This document shows positions 8,924-16,638 of a stretch of DNA of 64,000 bases, one piece after another. Position numbers and translations under genes: made by a program. This DNA is from Pseudomonas sp. BGI-2. Its GTDB lineage: Bacteria; Pseudomonadota; Gammaproteobacteria; Pseudomonadales; Pseudomonadaceae. The stretch spans positions 62,001 to 126,000 of the forward strand of contig NZ_SISB01000002.1 in NCBI RefSeq assembly GCF_004310295.1, given 5' to 3'. The notes beneath the pieces were generated by a model that made no database searches, had not been told where the DNA came from, and saw only the letters and a program-made list of their open reading frames with translations. Positions within the stretch are counted from its first letter, which is position 1; the number at the start of each line of letters is the position of its first letter.

Positions 8924-9775
8924 ATGGCTAAAATTATCGGCATCATCGTCGTATTCGCGAGCGTGCTCGGCGGATACGTGCTTTCCCACGGCAAAATTGC
9001 CGCCCTCATCCAGCCTTTTGAGGTGATGATTATCGGTGGCGCGGCCCTTGGCGCATTCCTGCAGGCCAACCCCGGTTACATGACGATGCACGTGCTCAAG
9101 AAATCCTTGGGCATGTTCAGTTCGCGCTTCAGCCACACGTTCTATCTGGAAGTGCTGGGCCTGGTCTACGAGATCCTCAACAAGAGCCGCCGCGAAGGCA
9201 TGATGGCCATCGAAGGCGACATCGAAGATGCCGCTGCGAGCCCGATTTTTGCCAAGTACCCGGTCGTGCTCAAAGATGAACGCATGACCGCGTTCATCTG
9301 CGATTACCTGCGCATCATGTCCTCCGGCAACATGGCTCCCCATGAGCTTGAAGGCCTGTTCGACATGGAGCTGTACAGCCTCAAGGAAGACCTCGAGCAT
9401 CCGTCCCACGCGGTGAATGGTATTGCCGACGCCATGCCCGGTTTCGGTATCGTCGCGGCGGTACTCGGTATCGTGGTGACCATGGCTTCCCTGGGTGAGG
9501 GCGACCAGGCCTCCATCGGTCTGCACGTGGGCGCGGCACTCGTCGGTACCTTCTTCGGTATTCTCGCGGCATACGGCTTCTTCGGCCCATTGGCCACTTC
9601 CCTGGCCCACGATGCCAAGGAAGAACTGAACGTCTACGAAGCCATCAAGGCCTCGCTGGTCGCTTCCGCTTCCGGCATGCCGCCGTCGCTGGCGGTAGAG
9701 TTCGGCCGCAAGGTGCTGTACCCGGCGCACCGTCCTAGCTTTGCTGAGCTGGAACAAGCGGTTCGCGGTCGCTAA
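8924..9775 (+). CDS. motA: Flagellar motor stator protein MotA
   Basis: Proton-channel subunit of the flagellar stator, working with MotB in the inner membrane. The 283-residue protein has four membrane segments: two near the N-terminus (IIGIIVVFASVLGGYVL and the stretch from FEVMIIGGAALGAFL) and two after residue 165 (PGFGIVAAVLGIVVTMASL and ALVGTFFGILAAYGFFGPL). The cytoplasmic loop between them carries the charged rotor-facing region. The ATG at 8924 gives the usual Pseudomonas length; the frame runs upstream to 8846 without a ribosome site. motB follows after a 3-base gap. Confidence 0.97.
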   Translation: MAKIIGIIVVFASVLGGYVLSHGKIAALIQPFEVMIIGGAALGAFLQANPGYMTMHVLKKSLGMFSSRFSHTFYLEVLGLVYEILNKSRREGMMAIEGDIEDAAASPIFAKYPVVLKDERMTAFICDYLRIMSSGNMAPHELEGLFDMELYSLKEDLEHPSHAVNGIADAMPGFGIVAAVLGIVVTMASLGEGDQASIGLHVGAALVGTFFGILAAYGFFGPLATSLAHDAKEELNVYEAIKASLVASASGMPPSLAVEFGRKVLYPAHRPSFAELEQAVRGR

Positions 9776-9778
9776 GTC

Positions 9779-10813
9779 ATGGAAAATAACCAGCCGATAA
9801 TCATCAAGCGCGTCAAGCGCATCGCCGGCGGGCATCACGGGGGCGCCTGGAAAATCGCCTTCGCGGACTTCGCGACGGCGATGATGGCGTTCTTCCTGGT
9901 GCTGTGGCTGCTGTCCACCGCAACACCGGAACAGAAGATCGCCATCGCCGGTTACTTCAAGGACCCGGTCGGCTTTACCGAAAGCGGCACGCCGTACATC
10001 ATTGACTTGGGCGGCTCGCCGACCCTGGCGCCGGAGAACACCCTCAACCCCGAGGTGAAATCTCAGCCGCAGCCAGACAAGGTGACTATCGACACCGAGC
10101 AGGTTGAAGGCATGGCCGAACAGGTCGAGAAAGAACGCCTGGAACTGTTGCTGCAAGAATTGCAGAACAAGGTCGATGAGAACCCGCAGCTGCAAAAATT
10201 CAAGGACCAGATCCTGTTCGAGATCACTCAGGACGGCTTGCGCATCCAGATCATGGACGCGGAAAACCGGCCGATGTTCGACTCAGGCTCAGCGCGTCTG
10301 AAACCGTATTTCGAAGACATCTTGCTGGCCATGGCCGACACCATCAAAGCGGTGCCGAACAAGATCAGCATCAGCGGTCATACCGATGCCAAGCCGTATT
10401 CGGGCACCGGTGATTTCGGCAACTGGGAACTCTCGGCCAACCGTGCCAACGCCGCCCGCCGTGCGCTGGTCGCTGGCAGTTATCCGGATCAGCAAGTGGC
10501 GCGGGTGGTCGGTTACGCCTCGTCGGCGCTGTTCGACCGCGAGAACCCGTTCAACCCGGTCAACCGCCGGATCGACATTGTGGTGCTGACCAAGAAGGCC
10601 CAGCGCGCCATCGAAGGTTCGCAAGGTGCTGAACCGGGTCCTACACCTGCGCCAACGCAAGGGCAGGGTGGTCCGGGCGAAGTGCCGGCCACGCCAGTCG
10701 ATCCGAATGCATTGCCGGCGGATAAACAACCGCTGCCGGCCCATGAGCTTCGCGAGCGACTGAATATCTTCGAAGACCCGGCACCGAAACCGGCGGAAGC
10801 GCCGAAGCAGTGA
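9779..10813 (+). CDS. motB: Flagellar motor stator protein MotB
   Basis: Peptidoglycan-anchored stator subunit of 344 residues. A short cytoplasmic basic N-terminus is followed by one membrane helix (FADFATAMMAFFLVLWLLS) with the proton-carrying Asp30. A periplasmic linker follows, then a C-terminal OmpA-like domain with ISGHTDAKPY and the NRRIDIVVL motif that bind peptidoglycan. The last 60 residues are Pro/Ala-rich. The start is 3 bases after motA, so the two are co-transcribed. A bidirectional terminator follows directly. Confidence 0.97.
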   Translation: MENNQPIIIKRVKRIAGGHHGGAWKIAFADFATAMMAFFLVLWLLSTATPEQKIAIAGYFKDPVGFTESGTPYIIDLGGSPTLAPENTLNPEVKSQPQPDKVTIDTEQVEGMAEQVEKERLELLLQELQNKVDENPQLQKFKDQILFEITQDGLRIQIMDAENRPMFDSGSARLKPYFEDILLAMADTIKAVPNKISISGHTDAKPYSGTGDFGNWELSANRANAARRALVAGSYPDQQVARVVGYASSALFDRENPFNPVNRRIDIVVLTKKAQRAIEGSQGAEPGPTPAPTQGQGGPGEVPATPVDPNALPADKQPLPAHELRERLNIFEDPAPKPAEAPKQ

Positions 10814-10816
10814 TCC

Positions 10817-10851
10817 ACAAAAAAGCCGCGAGATGATCGCGGCTTTTTTGT
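10817..10851. terminator. Bidirectional rho-independent terminator
   Basis: The stem AAAAAAGCCGCG/CGCGGCTTTTTT with a 7-base loop has A and T runs on both sides. It ends motB on the plus strand and the TIR/caspase operon on the minus strand. Confidence 0.9.
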
Positions 10852-10856
10852 GCCTG

Positions 10857-11342
10857 TCAGAAGCCGCGACGGATGCGGTTTTTGAGCTGGTCGTGGAATA
10901 GATCGGCATCACTCTTGTAGGTGCCGCGGACGGATTCGCTGAAGGACTCCATTCCTATTGAACGTTTGGACATGGACTCCTTGCGGTAGGCATCGATGAA
11001 AAAGCTGAGGTCGACATCGTTGCTCAGTTTCGGCCATTTATCGAGGTACAGCGGCAGCGCGCTGGCCCCGATCTTGTAGGAGCAGATCCTTCGATCACTA
11101 ATGGTCGCTTCACCGATTTCGAACGGCACCCACCAGGACATGGCAGTCTCCTGCGAGACCACCGCCAGCAAGTGCGTGCATTCGGTAATGTTGCGGGTGA
11201 TGACGGTAGTAATGTCGTCGGTTTGCTGGGATTCGGTGTCCAGCACATCGAGATAGGTTTTGATGTTCGCCTGTTTCAGGCGCGCATTGATGACCACTGC
11301 CTGGGCGCGGTCGGTGTGGCGGTAACTGATAAATACCGGCAT
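10857..11342 (-). CDS. TIR domain protein, third gene of the caspase/TIR defence operon
   Basis: A 161-residue soluble protein whose first 125 or so residues are a TIR domain. It opens with the first strand VFISYRH (box 1). Helices and strands TYLDVL and HLLAVVSQ follow, then the WWVPFEIGEA motif, in which Glu75 is at the position of the NADase glutamate. The C-terminal tail (about 126-161) is charged and unrecognised. Its ATG shares one base with the TAA stop of the caspase gene (TAATG at 11342), so translation is probably coupled. TIR enzymes of bacterial immunity cleave NAD or make cyclic ADP-ribose signals. Whether this one is the signal-making enzyme or an adaptor is inference. No membrane segment is seen. 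Confidence 0.8.
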   Translation of the reverse strand: MPVFISYRHTDRAQAVVINARLKQANIKTYLDVLDTESQQTDDITTVITRNITECTHLLAVVSQETAMSWWVPFEIGEATISDRRICSYKIGASALPLYLDKWPKLSNDVDLSFFIDAYRKESMSKRSIGMESFSESVRGTYKSDADLFHDQLKNRIRRGF

Positions 11343-12301
11343 TAGAAATGTCCCTTGATCGCGAGTTCGCGGTAATAGGCGCCGAGGGCGGTGAGGCGGC
11401 AACCGGTGGAGTTCAGGGCGGCGTAATACATGTGCTCGGCGTCCACCGGTTCGATCAGGCTGTGTCTGTTGCACTTTTGCAGCTGGGCGAAGACTTCGCC
11501 GTGGTCCGGGTCGAACGATTTTTCGGTGGGTTCGTAGCTGGGGTCGAGCGCAAACACCGATTCTGCCTCGGCGAACCAGTCGGGGAGTTTGCGCAGTATT
11601 TCCTTGGGGATCAGTGGCGAGACCTCACGCAATGAAATGAACTGCGACACATTGGTCTTGAATACCGGCCGCTGTTCCCAGGCATCGAGCGCGTTGTCGA
11701 CAAAGGAATAGAGACTGCCGGGAGTGATTTTCCCCAGAATATTGGCGGCGCCACCGTGCAATGCCTGAAGCAGCAGCCCGGTGAAGACGCCGTGACCTGA
11801 ACCTTCCATTGCCGCTTGTTCTTTTTTACAGGCCGTGAGAATGGTCATGCCCTCGCCGATTACACTGCTTTCGCTACGCAAGGCCCGCATTTCCCCGGCA
11901 GCGCCGCCCTGACAGCAATCGAGAATGATGACTTTGTTTTTGATTTTCGTCGCTTTGGTGGCCCAGTTCAGAATGTCACTGAGCCGGATCCCGTCCTTGG
12001 CCGACTTGTAGTCCTGGGGCAGCAGCATGCCTTCGTCGGTATCGGTGTCGAAATTGCCGTGGCCGGCGAAATACAACAGGGCCACATCACAGTCCCCGGA
12101 AAACAAATCCTGTATGTGGCCTTCGAGTACCTCGCGGCCCAGGTAACCTTCGGCTGAGGTCAGCACGATATTCTTGAAATTCGGGTCGCCGTCGGCGTCG
12201 GTTTTCAGCACCGAGGCCATGGCCATTGCATCGTTGTTGCAGCCACTCAATTGGGAAACATGGTTGTAGTTGTTGATCCCGATGAACAATCCCTTGCGCA
12301 T
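11342..12301 (-). CDS. Caspase-like (peptidase C14) effector, candidate type IV Thoeris ThsA
   Basis: A 319-residue soluble protein. Residues 1-200 form a caspase/metacaspase domain. The opening is MRKGLFIGINNYNHVSQLSGCNNDA. The catalytic His81 lies in LLYFAGHGN and the catalytic Cys130 in IILDCCQGG, with Asp128 before it. The strand MTILTACKKEQAA and a HGVFTGLLLQAL segment, as in C14 proteins, follow. Residues about 205-319 match no family I recognise and may bind a signal. The gene is 3 bases downstream of the first TIR-like gene and overlaps the next by one base. In type IV Thoeris a TIR-made nucleotide activates a caspase-like protease that kills the infected cell. Assignment here rests on gene content, not on a search. 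Confidence 0.85.
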   Translation of the reverse strand: MRKGLFIGINNYNHVSQLSGCNNDAMAMASVLKTDADGDPNFKNIVLTSAEGYLGREVLEGHIQDLFSGDCDVALLYFAGHGNFDTDTDEGMLLPQDYKSAKDGIRLSDILNWATKATKIKNKVIILDCCQGGAAGEMRALRSESSVIGEGMTILTACKKEQAAMEGSGHGVFTGLLLQALHGGAANILGKITPGSLYSFVDNALDAWEQRPVFKTNVSQFISLREVSPLIPKEILRKLPDWFAEAESVFALDPSYEPTEKSFDPDHGEVFAQLQKCNRHSLIEPVDAEHMYYAALNSTGCRLTALGAYYRELAIKGHF

Positions 12302-12304
12302 GGT

Positions 12305-12712
12305 TCAACCCGCCGCGTGAGTGCGAATGGCACTGATGATGCTGTTGGTGTTCCAGGCGCATTCGGCATGTGCGGCCTGGCGTACTACAGCAGAAATCCG
12401 CTCCGCACCAAATGGTTTGACCGCAATGATCACCTTGCCCATTCGTTTGGCGATCTCGATTTCCTTGTTGATCCACTTGCTGTAGGTCGAATACATCCCC
12501 GCCATGATCAGTACCGCCGAGCAAGGCCTGATCTTGTTTTCGATGGCTTCCTCCAACTGTTTGTCGGTCTGGGCACCGATGATCGGGTTATGCGGCGGTA
12601 CGGAGAAATTCTTGAAGGTGAACGTTGGGTGCGCGGTCAGCAGCTTCACCAGATTGTCGTGGGCATCGGAGTAGTTCCACGAGTGGCTGATGAATAAATG
12701 ATAGGTTTGCAT
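12305..12712 (-). CDS. TIR-like (MTH538/DUF1863) protein, candidate ThsB
   Basis: A 135-residue protein of the MTH538 TIR-like family, the fold used by Thoeris ThsB proteins. The opening HLFISHSWNYSD carries the first strand and box-1 Ser9. The middle has FSVPPHNPI, then a long strand AVLIMAGMYSTYSKWINKEI in which Glu84 is at the usual catalytic glutamate position, followed by GKVIIAVKPFG. It is the promoter-proximal gene of the operon. The TGA stop and the caspase ATG are 3 bases apart. The start has GAGGGA upstream. In known Thoeris systems such a protein senses phage and makes a cyclic ADP-ribose isomer; that it does so here is inference. Confidence 0.82.
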   Translation of the reverse strand: MQTYHLFISHSWNYSDAHDNLVKLLTAHPTFTFKNFSVPPHNPIIGAQTDKQLEEAIENKIRPCSAVLIMAGMYSTYSKWINKEIEIAKRMGKVIIAVKPFGAERISAVVRQAAHAECAWNTNSIISAIRTHAAG

Positions 12713-12883
12713 GGATGTCCCTCGGTATCGCCGGAGTGCGAAGAGGGCTTGAATGTATGCACTTGGATGGCCGCAACAAGGGCTACGCGGTTAAAGAGAC
12801 GGATCCTTCAAGCAGCCGCGCACATGCCCTACAGAGATGTCTGACGTTTAATCGGCGGGGGATTTGCAGGGCGCAACGAACAA

Positions 12884-12914
12884 CCAGCCGCCCCGTCTGC
12901 ATCGGAGCGGCTGG
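12884..12914 (-). terminator. Hairpin downstream of rsgA
   Basis: Arms CCAGCCGC and GCGGCTGG, followed on the minus strand by a weak T-containing stretch. It lies directly after the rsgA stop and separates it from the TIR/caspase operon, which therefore needs its own promoter in 12713-12883. Confidence 0.6.
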
Positions 12915-12923
12915 CGCATCTGT

Positions 12924-13955
12924 TTAGTAGCTGGTTTCCGGCAGGCTGGCGATGATCGAGCGGTAGCTGTTCATCCGTTGCTGCTGTACGCGACCTTCTT
13001 CCAGGGCCTTGAGCAGGGCGCAACCCGGCTCGCGGTCGTGCTTGCAGTCGCGGAAGCGGCAGGTGCCGATCAGGTCGTTGAACTCGATGAAGCCGGCTTC
13101 GACGTCGGCACGGCTGACGTGGCCCAGACCGAATTCGCGGATACCCGGGGAGTCGATCAACTCACCGCCACCGGGGAAGTGGAACAACCGCGCGGTGGTG
13201 GTGGTGTGAGTGCCCTGGCCGGACAACTCGGATAACGGACCGACCCGCGCTTCGACTTCCGGCAGCAGGCTGTTGACCAGCGAGGACTTGCCGACGCCGG
13301 ACTGGCCGACGAATACGCTGATGCGTCCGTCCAGCTGCTTCTGCAGTTGCTCCATGCCGTTGCCGTGGTGCGCCGAGACTTCCAGCACCGGGTAACCCAG
13401 CGTGCGGTAAACCGCCAGCAAGGCATTCAGCGCCGGGGCGTTCTGCTCGTCGATCAGGTCGAACTTGTTGAGCAGTAGCAGCGGCCGGATGCCGGCGTGC
13501 TCTGCAGCAACCAGATAACGGTCGATCAGGTTCGCGTGAGGTTCAGGCAACGGGGCGAAAACGATGACGATCATGTCGACGTTGGCCGCTACAGGCTTGA
13601 GCTGGCCACGGCTGTCCGGACGGCAGAGTTCGGTTTTACGCGGCAGTTGCGCCACGATCACACCGATGCCCTGGTTGCCGGCACGCCAGACCACCTGATC
13701 GCCGGTCACCAGCGCAGGCAGGTTCGCGCGCAAGTGACAACGGAACACTTCGCCGGCCAGTTCGCCCTCAAGGGCTTCGACTTCGACCTGCACACCGAAG
13801 TGCGCGATCACCAGGCCGGTCTGTTCCGGACCCAGGTCGCCCCCCTCAAGTGCCTCGACAGCCGAGGACTCGCGTTTGGCGGCGCGGGCAGCGCGCTCGC
13901 CCTGAATCTTTTCGATGCGCCAGTTTTGACGACGATTGAGTTGGCGTTTGGCCAT
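12924..13955 (-). CDS. rsgA: Ribosome small subunit-dependent GTPase RsgA
   Basis: Late 30S assembly factor. The 343-residue protein has an N-terminal OB-fold, then a circularly permuted GTPase in which G4 ([10 protein letters not shown]) precedes G1 ([14 protein letters not shown]), and G2/G3 follow ([21 protein letters not shown]). A C-terminal zinc-binding segment carries [14 protein letters not shown]. The N-terminus is basic ([14 protein letters not shown]), as usual for RNA binding. It is divergent from orn. In P. aeruginosa rsgA directly follows motB, so the TIR/caspase operon interrupts this order. Confidence 0.97.
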   Translation of the reverse strand: MAKRQLNRRQNWRIEKIQGERAARAAKRESSAVEALEGGDLGPEQTGLVIAHFGVQVEVEALEGELAGEVFRCHLRANLPALVTGDQVVWRAGNQGIGVIVAQLPRKTELCRPDSRGQLKPVAANVDMIVIVFAPLPEPHANLIDRYLVAAEHAGIRPLLLLNKFDLIDEQNAPALNALLAVYRTLGYPVLEVSAHHGNGMEQLQKQLDGRISVFVGQSGVGKSSLVNSLLPEVEARVGPLSELSGQGTHTTTTARLFHFPGGGELIDSPGIREFGLGHVSRADVEAGFIEFNDLIGTCRFRDCKHDREPGCALLKALEEGRVQQQRMNSYRSIIASLPETSY

Positions 13956-14000
13956 GGGTGTTCCGTATCAAGAATGCAGCGATTAGGTAAAACGGCCGCG

Positions 14001-14036
14001 AGTTTAGCACGCCCGGCCACCGGCCTAGGCTAAACT
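14001..14036. promoter_or_regulatory. Facing -10 elements of the divergent rsgA/orn promoters
   Basis: An inverted repeat AGTTTAGC (14001-14008) / GCTAAACT (14029-14036) puts the same TAAACT -10-like hexamer on each strand, one pointing to rsgA and one to orn. No strong -35 is visible. Confidence 0.4.
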
Positions 14037-14062
14037 GCGCAGCATTGCCTAGGAGCCGACTC

Positions 14063-14605
14063 ATGCAAAACCCGCAGAATCTGATCTGGATCGACCTGGA
14101 AATGACCGGTCTGAACCCTGATACCGACGTCATCATCGAGATGGCCACCATCGTCACCGACAGTGACCTGAACACCTTGGCCGAAGGTCCGGTGATCGCT
14201 ATCCACCACAGCGACGAGATCCTCGCCGGCATGGACGAGTGGAACACCCGTCAACACGGCGGCTCCGGGCTGACCCAACGGGTGCGCGACAGCCGTATCA
14301 GCATGGCTGAAGCCGAAGCCGAAACCATCGCCTTCCTGGAAAAGTGGGTGCCGAAGGGCAAGTCGCCGATCTGTGGCAACAGCATCTGCCAGGACCGTCG
14401 CTTCCTTTATACCCACATGAAATCCCTGGAAAGCTTCTTCCACTACCGCAATCTCGACGTCTCGACGCTGAAAGAGTTGGCCGCACGCTGGGCGCCCGAT
14501 GTGCGCGACAGCTTCAAAAAGGGCAGCACGCACCTGGCCCTGGACGATATCCGCGAATCGATCGCCGAGCTACAGCACTACCGCAAGAATTTCATCAAGT
14601 TCTGA
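14063..14605 (+). CDS. orn: Oligoribonuclease Orn
   Basis: 3'-5' exonuclease that degrades short RNA oligomers, including the pGpG made from c-di-GMP. The 180-residue protein is a DEDDh nuclease. Asp11 and Glu13 lie in [17 protein letters not shown] carries the second Asp and HLALDDI the His and last Asp. The ATG at 14063 has AGGAG at 14051-14055; an upstream in-frame start at 14045 is before that site. It stands as a single gene between the rsgA promoter region and a REP pair. Confidence 0.97.
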   Translation: MQNPQNLIWIDLEMTGLNPDTDVIIEMATIVTDSDLNTLAEGPVIAIHHSDEILAGMDEWNTRQHGGSGLTQRVRDSRISMAEAEAETIAFLEKWVPKGKSPICGNSICQDRRFLYTHMKSLESFFHYRNLDVSTLKELAARWAPDVRDSFKKGSTHLALDDIRESIAELQHYRKNFIKF

Positions 14606-14629
14606 TTCCGTGGTGCCTGCTCTGGCCCC

Positions 14630-14693
14630 TTCGCGGGCAAGCCTCGCTCCTACAGTTAGTCGAGTACCCGTAGGAGCGAGGCTTGCCCGCGAA
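14630..14693. repeat. REP-type inverted repeat pair (family A)
   Basis: Two inverted REP units with a 15-base spacer directly after orn. Confidence 0.85.
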
Positions 14694-14783
14694 GGGCGCG
14701 ATGCGGTCTATCTGCTTGAACGCCCTCTTTTGGTGCCGCACCGAAGTGGCTAGACTGCGCGCCTTCCTGCAAGGACCGCCACC

Positions 14784-15395
14784 ATGTTGCTGATGCTTTA
14801 CCTGATCGCCATCACCGCCGAAGCCATGACCGGTGCCCTGTCCGCCGGCCGTCGCGGGATGGACTGGTTTGGTGTGGTGCTGATCGCGTGCATTACGGCG
14901 CTCGGCGGTGGTTCGGTGCGTGACGTGCTGCTCGGTCACTATCCGCTGACTTGGGTCAAACACCCGGAATACCTGGTGCTGACTTCGATCGCGGCGATGT
15001 TCACCGTCTTCGCTGCACGCTGGATGCGCCACCTGCGCTCGCTGTTTCTGGTGCTCGACGCCGTGGGTCTGGTGGCATTCACCCTGATCGGCTGCATGAC
15101 CGCCCTGGAAATGGGCCACGGCATGTTGGTGGCGTCGGTCAGCGGCGTGATCACCGGGGTTTTCGGCGGCATCCTGCGCGACATCTTCTGCAACGACATC
15201 CCGCTGATCTTCCGTCGCGAGCTCTACGCCAGCGTCTCGTTCGCAGCGGCGTGGTGCTACATGCTTTGCATTTACCTGCAATTACCCGGTGAACAGGCGA
15301 TTTTGATCACGCTGTTTGGCGGTTTTCTGCTGCGGTTGCTGGCAATTCGTTTCCATTGGGAAATGCCGAAGTTCGTCTATAACGACGAAGCCTGA
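14784..15395 (+). CDS. Trimeric intracellular cation channel family (UPF0126) membrane protein
   Basis: A 203-residue protein with about seven membrane helices. The two internal repeats contain the family glycine motifs ALGGGSVRDVLLG (residues about 40-52) and VFGGILRDIFCNDIP (about 125-140). This fold, YadS-like, is a bacterial relative of TRIC potassium channels. Its substrate in Pseudomonas is not known. The ATG at 14784 has AAGGA upstream. It is convergent with queG. Confidence 0.87.
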   Translation: MLLMLYLIAITAEAMTGALSAGRRGMDWFGVVLIACITALGGGSVRDVLLGHYPLTWVKHPEYLVLTSIAAMFTVFAARWMRHLRSLFLVLDAVGLVAFTLIGCMTALEMGHGMLVASVSGVITGVFGGILRDIFCNDIPLIFRRELYASVSFAAAWCYMLCIYLQLPGEQAILITLFGGFLLRLLAIRFHWEMPKFVYNDEA

Positions 15396-15410
15396 TCGAT
15401 ACACGGTCCC

Positions 15411-15516
15411 TGTAGCAGTTGCCGAGCAGCGCGAGGCGGCGTTCGGCTGCGCAGCAGTCGTAATCCTGCAAAGCGAGTCCTGCGGCCTCGAACGCAGCCT
15501 TCGGCAGCTGCTACAG
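15411..15516. repeat. Long inverted repeat (TGTAGCAG type)
   Basis: An imperfect palindrome of about 106 bases opening TGTAGCAGTTGCCGAGC and closing with the near complement GGCAGCTGCTACA, between two convergent stops and just touching the end of queG. It is a different family from the CTCGCTCC repeats. Confidence 0.7.
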
Positions 15517-16575
15517 AAGTCCGTGTTGTTTCAGGGCCCACTCGACGTGTTCGCGAACCAGCTCTGACGGATAGTCGCGGCGCGCCTTCAACGCTTCCAG
15601 CACAGGAATGCTCGACGGCGCATTGCCCAGGCCTACCGCCAGGTTTCTCAGCCAGCGTTCGTACCCCGCGCGACGCAGCGGTGAACCTTCGGTGCTGCTG
15701 AGGAACTTGTCCTCATCCCACATGAACAATTCAGCCAGTTCGGCGTTGTCCAGGTTGTGCCGGGGCTTGAAGTCGCTTTCGCCGGACGGGCGGGCGAAGC
15801 GATTCCATGGGCAGACAATCTGGCAGTCATCGCAGCCGAACACCCGATTGCCGATCAGCGGGCGCAAGTCTTCGGGGATCGCGCTTTTCAGTTCGATGGT
15901 CAGGTAAGAAATGCAGCGCCGGGCGTCCAGTACATACGGGCCGACGAAGGCGTTGGTCGGACAGATGTCGAGGCACGCGGTGCAGCGGCCGCAATGTTCG
16001 GTGCTATGCGGCGGGTCTACGGGCAGCGGCAGATCAACAAAGAGTTCGCTGAGGAAGAAGTAACTGCCGGCCTTGCGATTCAAGACCAGGGTGTTTTTGC
16101 CGATCCAGCCCAGGCCGGCCTTTTCCGCAATGGCCTTTTCCAGCACCGGTGCGCTGTCGACGAAGGCGCGGTAACCGAACGGCCCGATGACCGCCTGAAT
16201 TTTTTCTGCCAGGTGTTGCACACGTTTACGGATCAATTTGTGGTAATCGCGGCCCAAGGCATAACGCGATACGTAGGCTTTTTCCGGTTGGGCCAGCAAC
16301 TGCGCCATTTGGGTATCGCCGGGCAGGTAGTCCATGCGCAGGGAAACCACGCGCAAGGTACCGGGGACGAGTTCTTCCGGGTGTGAGCGTTTGCTGCCGT
16401 GGGTGCCCATGTAGTCCATTTCGCCGTGGTAGCCGGCCGCCAGCCAGCGCTCCAGGTGCTGCTCATGCTCGGCCAGGTCCAGGCCGCTGATGCCGACTTG
16501 CTGAAAGCCCAGCTCGCGGCCCCAGTCCTTGATGGATTGGGCGAGGGCGGGCAGGTCTGTGGTAATAGCGGGCAT
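15511..16575 (-). CDS. queG: Epoxyqueuosine reductase QueG
   Basis: Converts epoxyqueuosine to queuosine in tRNA using cobalamin and two [4Fe-4S] clusters. The 354-residue protein shows an N-terminal DUF1730 domain and two ferredoxin-like cluster motifs: CGRCTACLDICPTNA and CDDCQIVCPWN. A HEAT-like C-terminal helix region ends the protein. The ATG at 16575 (MPAITTDLPALAQ) is chosen over the upstream in-frame start at 16647, which lies within the divergent nnr gene. Confidence 0.95.
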   Translation of the reverse strand: MPAITTDLPALAQSIKDWGRELGFQQVGISGLDLAEHEQHLERWLAAGYHGEMDYMGTHGSKRSHPEELVPGTLRVVSLRMDYLPGDTQMAQLLAQPEKAYVSRYALGRDYHKLIRKRVQHLAEKIQAVIGPFGYRAFVDSAPVLEKAIAEKAGLGWIGKNTLVLNRKAGSYFFLSELFVDLPLPVDPPHSTEHCGRCTACLDICPTNAFVGPYVLDARRCISYLTIELKSAIPEDLRPLIGNRVFGCDDCQIVCPWNRFARPSGESDFKPRHNLDNAELAELFMWDEDKFLSSTEGSPLRRAGYERWLRNLAVGLGNAPSSIPVLEALKARRDYPSELVREHVEWALKQHGLL

Positions 16576-16604
16576 GAGGCGAGAGAAACCGGAGCTGAGG
16601 TGCG

Positions 16605-16610
16605 TATAAT
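16605..16610 (+). promoter_or_regulatory. Candidate -10 element for nnr-tsaE-amiB-mutL-miaA
   Basis: A perfect TATAAT about 28 bases before the nnr ATG, in the 63-base divergent gap with queG. No good -35 is seen. Confidence 0.5.
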
Positions 16611-16638
16611 TCTGCCAGACATCGGAGCCCGAAGACGC

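Noticed and set aside
14630..14693. REP pair after orn as a dedicated terminator
   Set aside because: Shape is compatible, but no U tract, so it is listed as a repeat only.
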